Assembly: GCA_017451685.1 (NCBI GenBank)
Contig: JAFTNV010000012.1
Location: forward strand, 1 to 37,738
DNA: 37,738 nucleotides
From: Alistipes sp.
GTDB lineage: Bacteria > Bacteroidota > Bacteroidia > Bacteroidales > Rikenellaceae
Reading direction: 5' to 3'
Shown here: positions 24,980-32,163 of the stretch, piece by piece
How positions within the stretch are numbered: the first letter of the stretch is position 1
How the letters are laid out: each line of letters begins with the position of its first letter
Position numbers and translations under genes: made by a program
Notes under the pieces: generated by a model
Told to the model about the DNA's origin: nothing
Seen by the model: only the letters and a program-made list of their open reading frames with translations
Databases searched by the model: none

Positions 24980-25499
24980 AACATAATATAACCCTCATTT
25001 CTTTCGCTATCAATTTTCGCGCTTCAGAGAGGGTTTTTCGCAATATTTTTACCAATTCTTTACAATTGTAATTACAAATGTAACAACATGACATCTGTAA
25101 TCTATACTGACATATTACAAATGTAATTACAAGAATAACATTTCAACATTGTTAATAGTTACAAATGTCAATTATTTTAGCATGTTTCCCGATGCTTATT
25201 TTACGCCGATTATCGCACGTTTCAATAGTTAAACATTTATTTTATATGTCCGTTGTATCAACGAGTTACGATTTTTATATAAATTATATTATAGCAAAAT
25301 ATGACTAAAAGGTGCTTTATGTGGTATTTATTATATATTGTGTTGTATAATATGTGTAAAATGCCTAAACACAATGAAATGCAATAATAACCTAAAGTAA
25401 ATTATGGTGTAGTCTATTTTCTGTGTTTTACCATAATCTTGTAATTTACAAATGTGATAGTTGTTAACAGTTGTTGCGGATTTACTTTTGTAATGAAAA
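24980..25499. other. AT-rich non-coding tract with TTACAAATGTAA palindromes
   Basis: About 520 bases with no credible gene, base composition far more AT-rich than its neighbours. It holds TTACAATTGTAA (25060-25071), TTACAAATGTAA (25072-25083 and 25115-25126), TTACAAATGTCA (25159-25170) and TTACAAATGTGA (25446-25457). It also holds two longer inverted repeats: ATTGTGTT/AACACAAT (25337-25344, 25368-25375) and ATTATGGT/ACCATAAT (25401-25408, 25430-25437). Probably regulatory for the HTH gene downstream, or an unannotated RNA. Confidence 0.8.
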
Positions 25500-25531
25500 T
25501 TTGTTTTACAAAAATAAAGTTTGTATATTTG
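25500..25531 (+). promoter_or_regulatory. Promoter of the HTH regulator with flanking half-sites
   Basis: TTTG (25500-25503), 20-base spacer, TATATTTG (25524-25531). TTTTACAAA within the spacer and TTTGTAAAA overlapping the -7 box form an inverted repeat resembling the upstream palindromes, consistent with autoregulation. Transcription would start about 10 bases before the ATG. Confidence 0.75.
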
Positions 25532-25546
25532 TAAAAATTATGGATT

Positions 25547-25981
25547 ATGAAGGAAAAACTCGAATATTTGCTCCGAACAAAGAGTCTTACGGCGACAACA
25601 CTCGCCCGACTGCTCGAAATTCAGCCCTCGGGAATATCTCATATTTTGTCGGGACGCAACAAGCCGAGCTTCGATTTGGTAGTAAAAATACTGCGCGCCT
25701 TTCCCGATATCAACCCCGACTGGTTGATACTCGACGACGAGCGTGTCTACCGCGATGAGGTTCCCTCGTCGTCTGCTACCCACACTACTCCCCGAGAGTC
25801 GGAGCAGCCGCGCAGTGTATCGCTCTTTGCTGCCACTGAAAATAACACATCGACGACAAGAATCGAGGAACAAAAAAATGAACAACCGTTCATTTTTCCT
25901 TCGGCCGAGAGGGGCGTAAAAACAGTCGAGCGAGTGATTGTCCTCTACTCCGATAAGAGCTTCGAGAGTTACGGTCGTTAG
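25547..25981 (+). CDS. Helix-turn-helix transcriptional regulator (XRE-like)
   Basis: 144 residues. Residues 1-60 are a Cro/C1-type HTH: LTATTLARLLEIQPSGISHILSGRNKPSFDLVVKILRAFPDINPDWLI, matching a regulator family very common in Bacteroidales. Residues 70-115 form a Ser/Thr/Glu-rich linker. The C-terminal VERVIVLYSDKSFESYGR is a conserved short tail in this family, perhaps a beta strand for dimerisation. The start is the ATG at 25547, just after a consensus promoter, giving a very short leader. Target genes unknown; repeated TTACAAATGTAA palindromes upstream are candidate binding sites (inference). Confidence 0.9.
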   Translation: MKEKLEYLLRTKSLTATTLARLLEIQPSGISHILSGRNKPSFDLVVKILRAFPDINPDWLILDDERVYRDEVPSSSATHTTPRESEQPRSVSLFAATENNTSTTRIEEQKNEQPFIFPSAERGVKTVERVIVLYSDKSFESYGR

Positions 25982-26045
25982 CCTGCTCGTGGCCTGATTG
26001 CGAGTGTTGACTTTCGCTCCGTCTGCTGTCATATACATAAGGGAT

Positions 26046-26085
26046 GAGCATATCTCTCCGTAAATGGAGGGGTATGCTCTATTTA
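26046..26085 (+). terminator. Terminator of the HTH gene
   Basis: GAGCATA (26046-26052) pairs with TATGCTC (26073-26079), with inner CTCC/GGAG, followed by TATTTATT. Confidence 0.75.
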
Positions 26086-26185
26086 TTGTGCTTAAATGAT
26101 TATGCGCATAATTGGAATATTATGTAAAAACATTGCATAATTATATGCGTTATTTGCGAAGGATTTTGCCTTATTTAGAGTGTGA

Positions 26186-28237
26186 TTATAGTTGCTTGCG
26201 TAGTTTTTGCAGCTCGTACATGCGGTCGCGGTGGCGTGCTGCGGCGATAAAGTCGAGGACCTTAGCGGCGCTCTCCATCGCCTCGCGTGCCTCCTCGATA
26301 AGCCTCTCTACGCTCTCGGCCGTGGCGCTCATGCTCTCCGTAGTGGGGGCATCCTTGCGCGTTGTGGTGTACTCGGCAAGGCTCTCGGCAACGATGTTTG
26401 TAGCCTCCGTGGTGTCGCTACCGCTTTGACTAAGAAGTGTGCTCTGCCCGCGGCCGCTCTTCTTGGCGCTCCTCGGGAGGATGTTATGCTCGTAGTTATA
26501 TGCTATCTGCTTCGAGCGGCGGCGGTTGCTGTCGACGATAGAGGCGCGTAGCGACCCTGTGACCACATCGCCAAAGAGTAGCGCCTGGCCATTTGTGTGG
26601 CGCGCAGCACGGCCCGAAATCTGTGTTATGGCGCGCACGTTACGCAGGAAGCCATCCTTGTCGGCATCGAGGATGATGACAAGGCTCACCTCCGGGAGGT
26701 CTATACCCTCGCGCAGGAGGTTTACGCCGACGATGACATCTATCTTGCCGTCGCGCAGGTCTTCGAGAATCTGTATGCGGTTGAGCGTCTCGACGTCGGA
26801 GTGTATGTAGCTGTTGCGTATGCCCACGCGCCCGAGGTAGCGCGACACCTCCTCGGCCGAGGCCTTGGATATGGTTGTCACTATCGCCCTCTCGCCACGA
26901 TTTACTACGGCATCTATCGCCTCAATGACCTCGTCCATGGGGTGCTCCGCGCTACGTAGCTTGAGGGGCGGGTCGACGATATGTGTGGGGCGTATTAGCT
27001 GCTCGATAATCTCGCCATAGCTCTCCTCTATCTCGTAGTCCGCGGGCGTGGCACTCACATATATGCTCTTGTCGACCATCGCCTCATACTCGGCAAACAT
27101 GAGCGGGCGGTTGTCCAATGCTGCGGGCAGGCGGAAGCCGTACTCCACGAGGTTCTCCTTGCGCGAGTGGTCGCCACCGTACATGCCGCGTATCTGCGGC
27201 ACGGTGACATGGCTCTCGTCGATGACCGTGACGAAGTCCTTCGGGAAGTAATCCATGAGGCAGAAGGGGCGCGACCCTGGTGCGCGGTTGTCGAGGTAGC
27301 GCGAGTAGTTCTCTATGCCCGAGCAGTAGCCCAGCTCGTTAATCATCTCTATGTCGTACTCCACGCGCTGCTTTATGCGCTGTGCCTCAATCTCGCGGCC
27401 CTCGGCCTCGAAGTATGCTATCTGGGTTGCGAGATCCTGGCGTATGTTATCCACGGCACGACGTATCTGGTCGCGTGTCGATACGAAGAGGTTCGCGGGG
27501 TATATCGTCACGCTGTCGAGCGACGATAGCTTCTGTCCCGTTGCGGGGTCTATGGTGTATATGGCCTCAATCTCGCGGTCGAAGAAGAGTATACGGAAGC
27601 ACTGACTGCCAAACTCGCCAAACGATGCCATGATGTCTATGCTCTCGCCCGTCACGCGGAACTTCGCGGGTGTGAGCTCGCCATCGGTACGGTCGTAGAG
27701 GGCATCCACGAGGCGTATGAGGAGATCCTTGCGGTGGTGCCTGTCGCCCACCTTGAGCTCTATTGCCGAGGCGTGAAAGGCCTCGGGATTGCCACATCCG
27801 TATATGCACGACACGCTCGACACGACGATAACATCCCTGCGCCCCGAGAGGAGCGTGGCCACGGTCTTGAGCCTCATGCGCTCTATCTCGTCGTTTATGG
27901 CGAGGTCTTTCTCTATGTACGTGTCTGTCGAGGGAATGTATGCCTCGGGCTGGAAGTAGTCGTAGTACGACACGAAGTACTCCACGGCATTCTCGGGGAA
28001 GAAGTTCTTGAACTCGCCGTAGAGCTGCGCTGCGAGGGTCTTGTTGTGACTTATCACGAGCGTGGGCCTGTTCAGGCGCTCGATGACGTTGGCCACGGTG
28101 AATGTCTTTCCCGAGCCTGTCACGCCCAGGAGTGTCGTGCCACGCTTGCTGTCATCCTCCACGGCCTGCACGAGCTGTGCTATGGCCTCGGGCTGGTCGC
28201 CCGTGGGGGTGTATTCCGCCACAAGTTTGAAATCCAT
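26186..28237 (-). CDS. uvrB: UvrABC excinuclease subunit B
   Basis: 683 residues from MDFKLVAEYTPTG, the standard UvrB opening; the frame extends 10 codons upstream but that part overlaps the promoter. Walker A GVTGSGKT (38-45), the beta-hairpin region with YYDYFQPEAYIP, DESHVTVPQIRGMYGGD, YVSATPADYE and LREGIDLPEVSLVIILDADKDGF are intact. Between them and the end lies a linker, then the C-terminal UVR motif (KVLDFIAAARHRDRMYELQKL) that contacts UvrC. It verifies DNA damage delivered by UvrA and directs incision. A TATCTTTG box lies only 4 bases upstream of the ATG (28242-28249), which suggests a leaderless or nearly leaderless message. Confidence 0.97.
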   Translation of the reverse strand: MDFKLVAEYTPTGDQPEAIAQLVQAVEDDSKRGTTLLGVTGSGKTFTVANVIERLNRPTLVISHNKTLAAQLYGEFKNFFPENAVEYFVSYYDYFQPEAYIPSTDTYIEKDLAINDEIERMRLKTVATLLSGRRDVIVVSSVSCIYGCGNPEAFHASAIELKVGDRHHRKDLLIRLVDALYDRTDGELTPAKFRVTGESIDIMASFGEFGSQCFRILFFDREIEAIYTIDPATGQKLSSLDSVTIYPANLFVSTRDQIRRAVDNIRQDLATQIAYFEAEGREIEAQRIKQRVEYDIEMINELGYCSGIENYSRYLDNRAPGSRPFCLMDYFPKDFVTVIDESHVTVPQIRGMYGGDHSRKENLVEYGFRLPAALDNRPLMFAEYEAMVDKSIYVSATPADYEIEESYGEIIEQLIRPTHIVDPPLKLRSAEHPMDEVIEAIDAVVNRGERAIVTTISKASAEEVSRYLGRVGIRNSYIHSDVETLNRIQILEDLRDGKIDVIVGVNLLREGIDLPEVSLVIILDADKDGFLRNVRAITQISGRAARHTNGQALLFGDVVTGSLRASIVDSNRRRSKQIAYNYEHNILPRSAKKSGRGQSTLLSQSGSDTTEATNIVAESLAEYTTTRKDAPTTESMSATAESVERLIEEAREAMESAAKVLDFIAAARHRDRMYELQKLRKQL

Positions 28238-28262
28238 ACCGCAAAGATACCTTAACGTATCA

Positions 28263-28291
28263 AACAAAAAAGAGAGAAACCTTCGTTTCTC
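28263..28291 (-). terminator. Terminator of tRNA-Leu
   Basis: On the minus strand GAGAAAC (28285-28291) and GTTTCTC (28274-28280) pair around a 4-base loop, followed by a T-rich run (28263-28272). It separates tRNA-Leu from uvrB. Confidence 0.88.
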
Positions 28292-28298
28292 CCTTCAG

Positions 28299-28382
28299 TA
28301 CCCAGAGCCGGGGTCGAACCGGCACAGGGGTGAACCTACTGGTGTTTGAGACCAGCGCGTCTACCGATTCCGCCATCTGGGC
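28299..28382 (-). tRNA. tRNA-Leu (anticodon CAA)
   Basis: An 84-base type II tRNA reads on the minus strand: acceptor GCCCAGA/TCTGGGT, D arm with GGCGGAATCGGTAGACGC, anticodon stem CTGGT/ACCAG with loop CTCAAAC (anticodon CAA), a long variable arm (TAGGTTCACCCCTGT region) and T arm GCCGG/CCGGC with TTCGACC loop. CCA is not encoded. It reads UUG. Confidence 0.96.
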
Positions 28383-28406
28383 ATCAGATTTCTCCGATTT
28401 GGTGTG

Positions 28407-28437
28407 CAAATGTAGATATTATTTTGTAATCGACAAA
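28407..28437 (-). promoter_or_regulatory. Promoter of tRNA-Leu
   Basis: On the minus strand TTTG (28434-28437), 19-base spacer, TACATTTG (28407-28414), 25 bases before the mature 5' end. Confidence 0.75.
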
Positions 28438-28484
28438 ATTTTTCGACACTTTTTTTCTCAACACGCCTAAAAGTGGCGATATAA

Positions 28485-28515
28485 TTTGCCGTTATAGAAA
28501 TTTTTCGTACATTTG
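28485..28515 (+). promoter_or_regulatory. Promoter of the thiamin operon
   Basis: TTTG (28485-28488), 19-base spacer, TACATTTG (28508-28515); the riboswitch follows within about 10 bases, so the transcript would start at its 5' edge. Confidence 0.78.
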
Positions 28516-28521
28516 TGAAGA

Positions 28522-28596
28522 CAAAGGGGTGCCTTCAGTGGCTGAGATTATACCCTCGAACCTGATGCAGTTAGTACTGCCGTAGGAATTGTGGAT
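28522..28596 (+). promoter_or_regulatory. TPP riboswitch (THI element)
   Basis: The aptamer core is visible in order: AGGGGTGCC, GGCTGAGATTATACCCTCGAACC, CTGATGCAGTTA and ACTGCCGTAGGAATTGTGG. These correspond to the conserved CUGAGA pyrimidine-binding and ACCUGAU/CGUAGG pyrophosphate-binding segments of the thiamin pyrophosphate riboswitch. It controls thiD-thiE-thi4 and the second thiE-like gene downstream. Its platform is a transcription terminator (28605-28642). Confidence 0.95.
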
Positions 28597-28604
28597 AATA
28601 TCAT

Positions 28605-28642
28605 AACGCATACCCCATATAATATAGGTATGCGTTTTCTTG
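28605..28642 (+). terminator. Riboswitch-controlled terminator
   Basis: AACGCATACC (28605-28614) pairs perfectly with GGTATGCGTT (28627-28636), followed by TTCTTGTTT. It begins 9 bases after the aptamer, so TPP binding could favour it and stop transcription before thiD. Confidence 0.85.
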
Positions 28643-28679
28643 TTTAGGCCCCCGTTGTTATACTTTTAATTGTGTTCGT

Positions 28680-29570
28680 ATGAAACAGAGAGTTAACAAC
28701 ACCGAGGGGTGCTGTGATATCAATCCCTCACGCTCGCCATCGCGGCGCTATCCCGTCGCCCTATCTATTGCCGGCTCGGACTCCTCGGGGGGTGCGGGCA
28801 TACAGGCCGACATCAAGACATTCTCCGCCCTTGGGGTCTATGGCGCCACGGCCATCACGGCCATCACGGCGCAGAATACGCGCGGTGTCTACGCCCAGCA
28901 TGCCATACCTCCGCAGCTCGTGTACGACCAGATTGTAGCCGTCATGGAGGATGTGTCGCCCGCGGTCATTAAGGTCGGCATGCTCGCAAACGCGGATGTG
29001 GTAGATGCTGTGGCAGAGGCTCTTATGCGCTACGATGTGCCCGTAATCCTCGACCCCGTGATGGTGTCGAGCAGCGGACATAGGCTGCTATCTGTCGAGG
29101 CCGAGGAGGTCGTTAAGCAGCGCCTTATGCCTATGGCCACGCTCCTTACGCCCAACATCCCCGAGATGCAGGCGCTAACATCCATGCCCTTGTCGTCCGA
29201 CGATGAGAAGCGCGAGGCTGCCAAACGCCTTATGGCTCTCGGTGCGCGCGCAATACTCCTCAAGGGTGGCCACGAGGAGGGGGCGACGAAGAGCGACATC
29301 CTCTATCAGCATGGCGCTGTGGGCATCACTGCAACGCCCTTCACGCTACCCACCATCGCCACACGCAACATCCACGGCACGGGGTGTACGCTGTCGTCGG
29401 CAATCGCGGCATACATGGCGCGTGGCTATGCGTTGACGGAGGCTGTGGCGGCAGCGAAACGCTATGTATATGAGGCTATCATGGCGGGTGCCGACATATC
29501 TATTGGTGGCGGTCATGGCCCTGTAAATCATCTGTTTAACCCCTGTAAGATGCAAGTATATGAGGAGTAA
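28680..29570 (+). CDS. thiD: Hydroxymethylpyrimidine/phosphomethylpyrimidine kinase
   Basis: 296 residues. Phosphorylates HMP to HMP-P and HMP-PP for thiamin synthesis. Family signatures are intact: SIAGSDSSGGAGIQADIKTF (about 29-48), DPVMVSSSGHRLL, LLTPNIPEM, LLKGGH and the anion-hole/ATP site HGTGCTLSSAIAAYMARG. The first 22 residues (MKQRVNNTEGCCD...) are an extension not needed for the fold; no later start fits better. First gene of the riboswitch operon; its end overlaps thiE by 11 bases (29560-29570). thiC is not in the window. Confidence 0.96.
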   Translation: MKQRVNNTEGCCDINPSRSPSRRYPVALSIAGSDSSGGAGIQADIKTFSALGVYGATAITAITAQNTRGVYAQHAIPPQLVYDQIVAVMEDVSPAVIKVGMLANADVVDAVAEALMRYDVPVILDPVMVSSSGHRLLSVEAEEVVKQRLMPMATLLTPNIPEMQALTSMPLSSDDEKREAAKRLMALGARAILLKGGHEEGATKSDILYQHGAVGITATPFTLPTIATRNIHGTGCTLSSAIAAYMARGYALTEAVAAAKRYVYEAIMAGADISIGGGHGPVNHLFNPCKMQVYEE

Positions 29571-30195
29571 GCGCCATAAACTACAGTTTATCACGCACAG
29601 CACCGAGCGCTTCACGTATATCGACTCTGCCCGCCTTGCGCTGGAGGGTGGCTGTCGCTGGGTGCAACTCCGCATGAAGGGTGCGGATGAGGGTGTGTTG
29701 GAGGTGGCAGCACGCGAGGTGCAGAGGCTATGTAGAGCCTACGATGCCACGTTTATCATCGACGACAATGTAGCTCTTGCGCAGCGCATCGGGGCGGATG
29801 GGGTGCATCTGGGCAAGGAGGATATGTCCATTGCTGAGGCACGCGCGATGCTTGGCCAGAGGTATATCATCGGTGCTACGGTAAATACGTTTGAAGATGT
29901 CTTGGCCCATGTTCGCGGTGTTGCGCCCGACTACTTCGGCTGTGGGCCCTATCGTTTCACCGCGACCAAGGAGCGCCTTGCGCCCACACTCGGCATCGAG
30001 GGCTATCGCGACATGATGCGTAGGATGCGTGCCGAAAATATAAGTATCCCCCTTGTCGCCATCGGGGGCATCGCCAAGAGTGACATTCCGGCGCTTATGT
30101 ATTGTGGCGTAGACGGCATTGCGCTAAGTGGCTCGGTGTTAAGGGCCGAGAATCCCGTAGCCGAGATGCGGGGTATTATTGATATATTATATTAA
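29560..30195 (+). CDS. thiE: Thiamine-phosphate synthase
   Basis: 211 residues, TIM-barrel. Joins HMP-PP and thiazole phosphate into thiamin phosphate. Motifs: WVQLRMKGAD (pyrophosphate-binding QLR.K), IIDDNVALAQRIGADGVHLGKEDM, GATVNT, DYFGCGPYRFTATKE (the usual ...GP.F.T.TK), AIGGIAKSDI and GIALSGSVL. All ligand positions look preserved, so this is the functional ThiE, in contrast to the shorter paralogue at 31001. Translationally coupled to thiD by an 11-base overlap. Confidence 0.95.
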   Translation: MRSKRHKLQFITHSTERFTYIDSARLALEGGCRWVQLRMKGADEGVLEVAAREVQRLCRAYDATFIIDDNVALAQRIGADGVHLGKEDMSIAEARAMLGQRYIIGATVNTFEDVLAHVRGVAPDYFGCGPYRFTATKERLAPTLGIEGYRDMMRRMRAENISIPLVAIGGIAKSDIPALMYCGVDGIALSGSVLRAENPVAEMRGIIDILY

Positions 30196-30222
30196 AAACC
30201 AATAACTTAAAACTTATTTGTT

Positions 30223-30996
30223 ATGATTGAAAGAAGAGTATCGCAGGGTATCGTTTCGACTTACTTCGATAAGTTGGAGAAGAACTTAGAGTTGGATGTG
30301 GCTATCGTTGGCGGTGGCCCCTCGGGCATCGTTGCGGCCTACTTCCTCGCGAAGGAGGGCTTCAAGGTGGCGCTATTCGATAGGAAGCTGTCACCCGGTG
30401 GCGGCATGTGGGGTGGCGCTATGATGTTTAACCAGATTGTCGTGCAGCAGGAGGCGCTACACATCATCGAGGAGTTTGGCATCAACTACGCGAAGTACGA
30501 CGACAACCTCTACGTCATGGACTCGGTCGAGAGCACCTCGGCATTGCTATATAAGGCCGTGCATGCGGGTGCTACCATCTTCAACTGCTACTCTGTTGAG
30601 GATGTGATATTTAAGAACGACGTTGTGAGTGGCGTTGTGGTCAATTGGACTCCCGTCCTGCGCGAGGGTCTGCACGTAGACCCGCTGAATATCTTGGCGC
30701 GATGCGTTGTCGATGGCACGGGGCACGATAGCGAGATGTGTACGACGGTGGCGCGTAAGAATGGCATACGCCTCGCCACGGATACGGGTGCTGTCATCGG
30801 TGAGCGCTCGCTGGATGTGGTGTCGGGCGAGCAGGAGGTTGTCAACGGCACGAAGGAGATATACCCGGGATTGTACGTATGCGGCATGGCGGCATCGGCC
30901 GTGAGTGGAACGCCACGCATGGGCCCCATCTTTGGTGGCATGCTCCTCTCGGGTAGGAGGGTTGCCGACCTTATCATCGAGCGCCTGAAGCGATAG
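30223..30996 (+). CDS. Thi4-type thiazole synthase, His-containing (sulfide-dependent class)
   Basis: 257 residues. Rossmann FAD/NAD-type fold: VAIVGGGPSG (27-36), LFDRKLSPGGGMWGGAMMFN, and the end ASAVSGTPRMGPIFGGMLLSGRR. The segment NWTPVLREGLHVDPLNI aligns with yeast Thi4 around its sulfur-donor Cys205; here the residue is His151. In the family, Cys enzymes sacrifice their own sulfur, while His enzymes such as those of methanogens use free sulfide and turn over with iron. So this is expected to be a catalytic, sulfide-using enzyme making ADP-thiazole from NAD and glycine. No thiS, thiF, thiG or thiH occurs nearby. Third gene of the riboswitch operon. Confidence 0.93.
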   Translation: MIERRVSQGIVSTYFDKLEKNLELDVAIVGGGPSGIVAAYFLAKEGFKVALFDRKLSPGGGMWGGAMMFNQIVVQQEALHIIEEFGINYAKYDDNLYVMDSVESTSALLYKAVHAGATIFNCYSVEDVIFKNDVVSGVVVNWTPVLREGLHVDPLNILARCVVDGTGHDSEMCTTVARKNGIRLATDTGAVIGERSLDVVSGEQEVVNGTKEIYPGLYVCGMAASAVSGTPRMGPIFGGMLLSGRRVADLIIERLKR

Positions 30997-31000
30997 TGCT

Positions 31001-31534
31001 ATGCTGAGGATAGCGATAACGCTCCCCGAGGCTATCGACGGGGAGGTGGCCATCATTCGGCGCCTCCTTGTCGAGGGCTTCGACATTGTGCATCTGCGTA
31101 AGCCCGAGGCGGGTGTGGAGTATTGTAGGCAACTGCTCGAACTACTGACACCGGCAGAGAGGGCTAACATCGTAATCCACGACTACTACACCCTATATGA
31201 GGAGTATGCCCTGCGTGGCGTGCATCTGAATAGGAATATACGTAGTTATCCGAATGGCTATCGTGGCTCGCGCACACGGTCGTGTCACTCCTTAGCGGAG
31301 GTTGTGATGTATAAGGATGAGTGCGACTATCTACTCCTTAGCCCCATATTCGACAGCATATCGAAGCGTGGCTACGGCTCGGCATTTAGCCATGACGAAC
31401 TGCGACAGGCTGCCGATGAGGGTATCATTGACGGTAGGGTAGTAGCCCTCGGAGGTGTTACGCCCGACAAGATACCATACTTGGAGGCGTTGTGTTTCGG
31501 GGGAGTGGCGATGTCGGGTGATATATACAAGTAA
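31001..31534 (+). CDS. Second ThiE/TenI-like protein
   Basis: 177 residues, shorter than ThiE (211). It keeps TIM-barrel ThiE/TenI landmarks: DIVHLRKPEAG in place of QLR.K, RGVHLNRN, LLLSPIFDSISKRGYG, VALGGVTPDKI and GVAMSGDIY. The pyrophosphate-binding residues of ThiE (QLR.K with following Asn/Asp, T.TK) are altered, so thiamin-phosphate synthase activity is doubtful. TenI members act as thiazole tautomerases; Thi4 already makes an aromatic thiazole, so such a job would be odd here. It starts 4 bases after thi4, and ends the operon; its stop adjoins a two-hairpin element. Confidence 0.85.
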   Translation: MLRIAITLPEAIDGEVAIIRRLLVEGFDIVHLRKPEAGVEYCRQLLELLTPAERANIVIHDYYTLYEEYALRGVHLNRNIRSYPNGYRGSRTRSCHSLAEVVMYKDECDYLLLSPIFDSISKRGYGSAFSHDELRQAADEGIIDGRVVALGGVTPDKIPYLEALCFGGVAMSGDIYK

Positions 31535-31691
31535 GAGGCTGAATAAAAAGGCTCTTTTGTCGTTATGCTTGCCCTCAAAATGCTCATTTACGTCGAGTAA
31601 ACTCCGCTTTTTCGGGCTTCGCAGGCCTAAAAATAGCTCTTTTTATTCAACCTCAACAACGGGGATGACTAATTTACTTTTTAGTCACCCC
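31535..31691. repeat. Two-hairpin element with internal insertion after the thiamin operon
   Basis: GAGGCTGAATAAAAAGGCT (from 31535) pairs with AGCTCTTTTTATTCAACCTC (31635-31654). Between them is an 80-base insert holding TTTACGTCGAGTAAA. Then GGGGATGACTAA pairs with TTAGTCACCCCC (31661-31691), with an A-C mismatch. It has the same order as 4635-4710. It follows directly on the last stop of the operon and faces the 3' end of the NifX-like gene. Confidence 0.85.
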
Positions 31692-31714
31692 CTTTGCTTG
31701 TATATCTACCTCTC

Positions 31715-32068
31715 TTAATGGTTGCCGCAGTTGTGGTGGTCGCAGCCCTCGCCCGAGTCCATGATGAAGCCCGTGAGGTAGCCCCTGACAACGGCCTCGA
31801 TGTCGCCCTTGCAGCCACGTATAACATTTATGTTGTGGCTTTCGAGCTTGTTCTTAGCCCCTGCGCCCATATTGCCTGCGAGCATCACCTCGATGCCCAT
31901 AGTCTCCATCACCGAGGCTATGTTCGACTTACAGCCGCAACCCTCGGGCGAGTCCAAGCGCGTGGTGGCAACAATCTGGCGATTCTCCACCTCGAAGATG
32001 GTGTAGTAGGCGCAGTGGCCAAAGTGGTCGTCGACGTGCCCATCGCGTGTAGGTACTGCTATCTTCAT
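31715..32068 (-). CDS. NifX/NifB-like iron-molybdenum-cofactor-binding family protein
   Basis: 117 residues from MKIAVPTRDGHVDDHFGHC, the standard family start; the frame is open for 19 more codons upstream but that part overlaps the mdh terminator. The fold is the small ribonuclease-H-like dinitrogenase cofactor domain: HVDDHFGHCAYYTIFEV, SPEGCGCKSNIAS and LAGNMGAGAKN. The tail DSGEGCDHHNCGNH is Cys/His-rich, suited to binding a metal cluster. No nitrogenase genes are nearby. Stand-alone members may handle iron-sulfur clusters; role unknown. Minus strand, downstream of mdh but separated by a terminator. Confidence 0.85.
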   Translation of the reverse strand: MKIAVPTRDGHVDDHFGHCAYYTIFEVENRQIVATTRLDSPEGCGCKSNIASVMETMGIEVMLAGNMGAGAKNKLESHNINVIRGCKGDIEAVVRGYLTGFIMDSGEGCDHHNCGNH

Positions 32069-32091
32069 GTCGCTGATTATTTCTGTGTAGT

Positions 32092-32123
32092 AAAAAGGGC
32101 TGAATGAGAGTATCACCCAGCCC
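32092..32123 (-). terminator. Terminator of mdh
   Basis: On the minus strand GGGCTG (32118-32123) pairs with CAGCCC (32097-32102), followed by TTTTTA. Confidence 0.75.
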
Positions 32124-32163
32124 ATTTATCGAAGTGTCGCCGTAGCGCAGCTATCGCAATAGA

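Noticed and set aside
25471-25758. 95-codon frame overlapping the HTH gene
   Set aside because: Out of frame with a well-supported regulator and starts upstream of that gene's promoter.
28238-28267. Ten-residue upstream extension of UvrB
   Set aside because: UvrB proteins start at MDFKL; the extension overlaps the -7 box and terminator region.
28587-28595. TGTGGATAA, a perfect inverted DnaA box
   Set aside because: It lies within the conserved 3' part of the TPP riboswitch and is explained by that structure.
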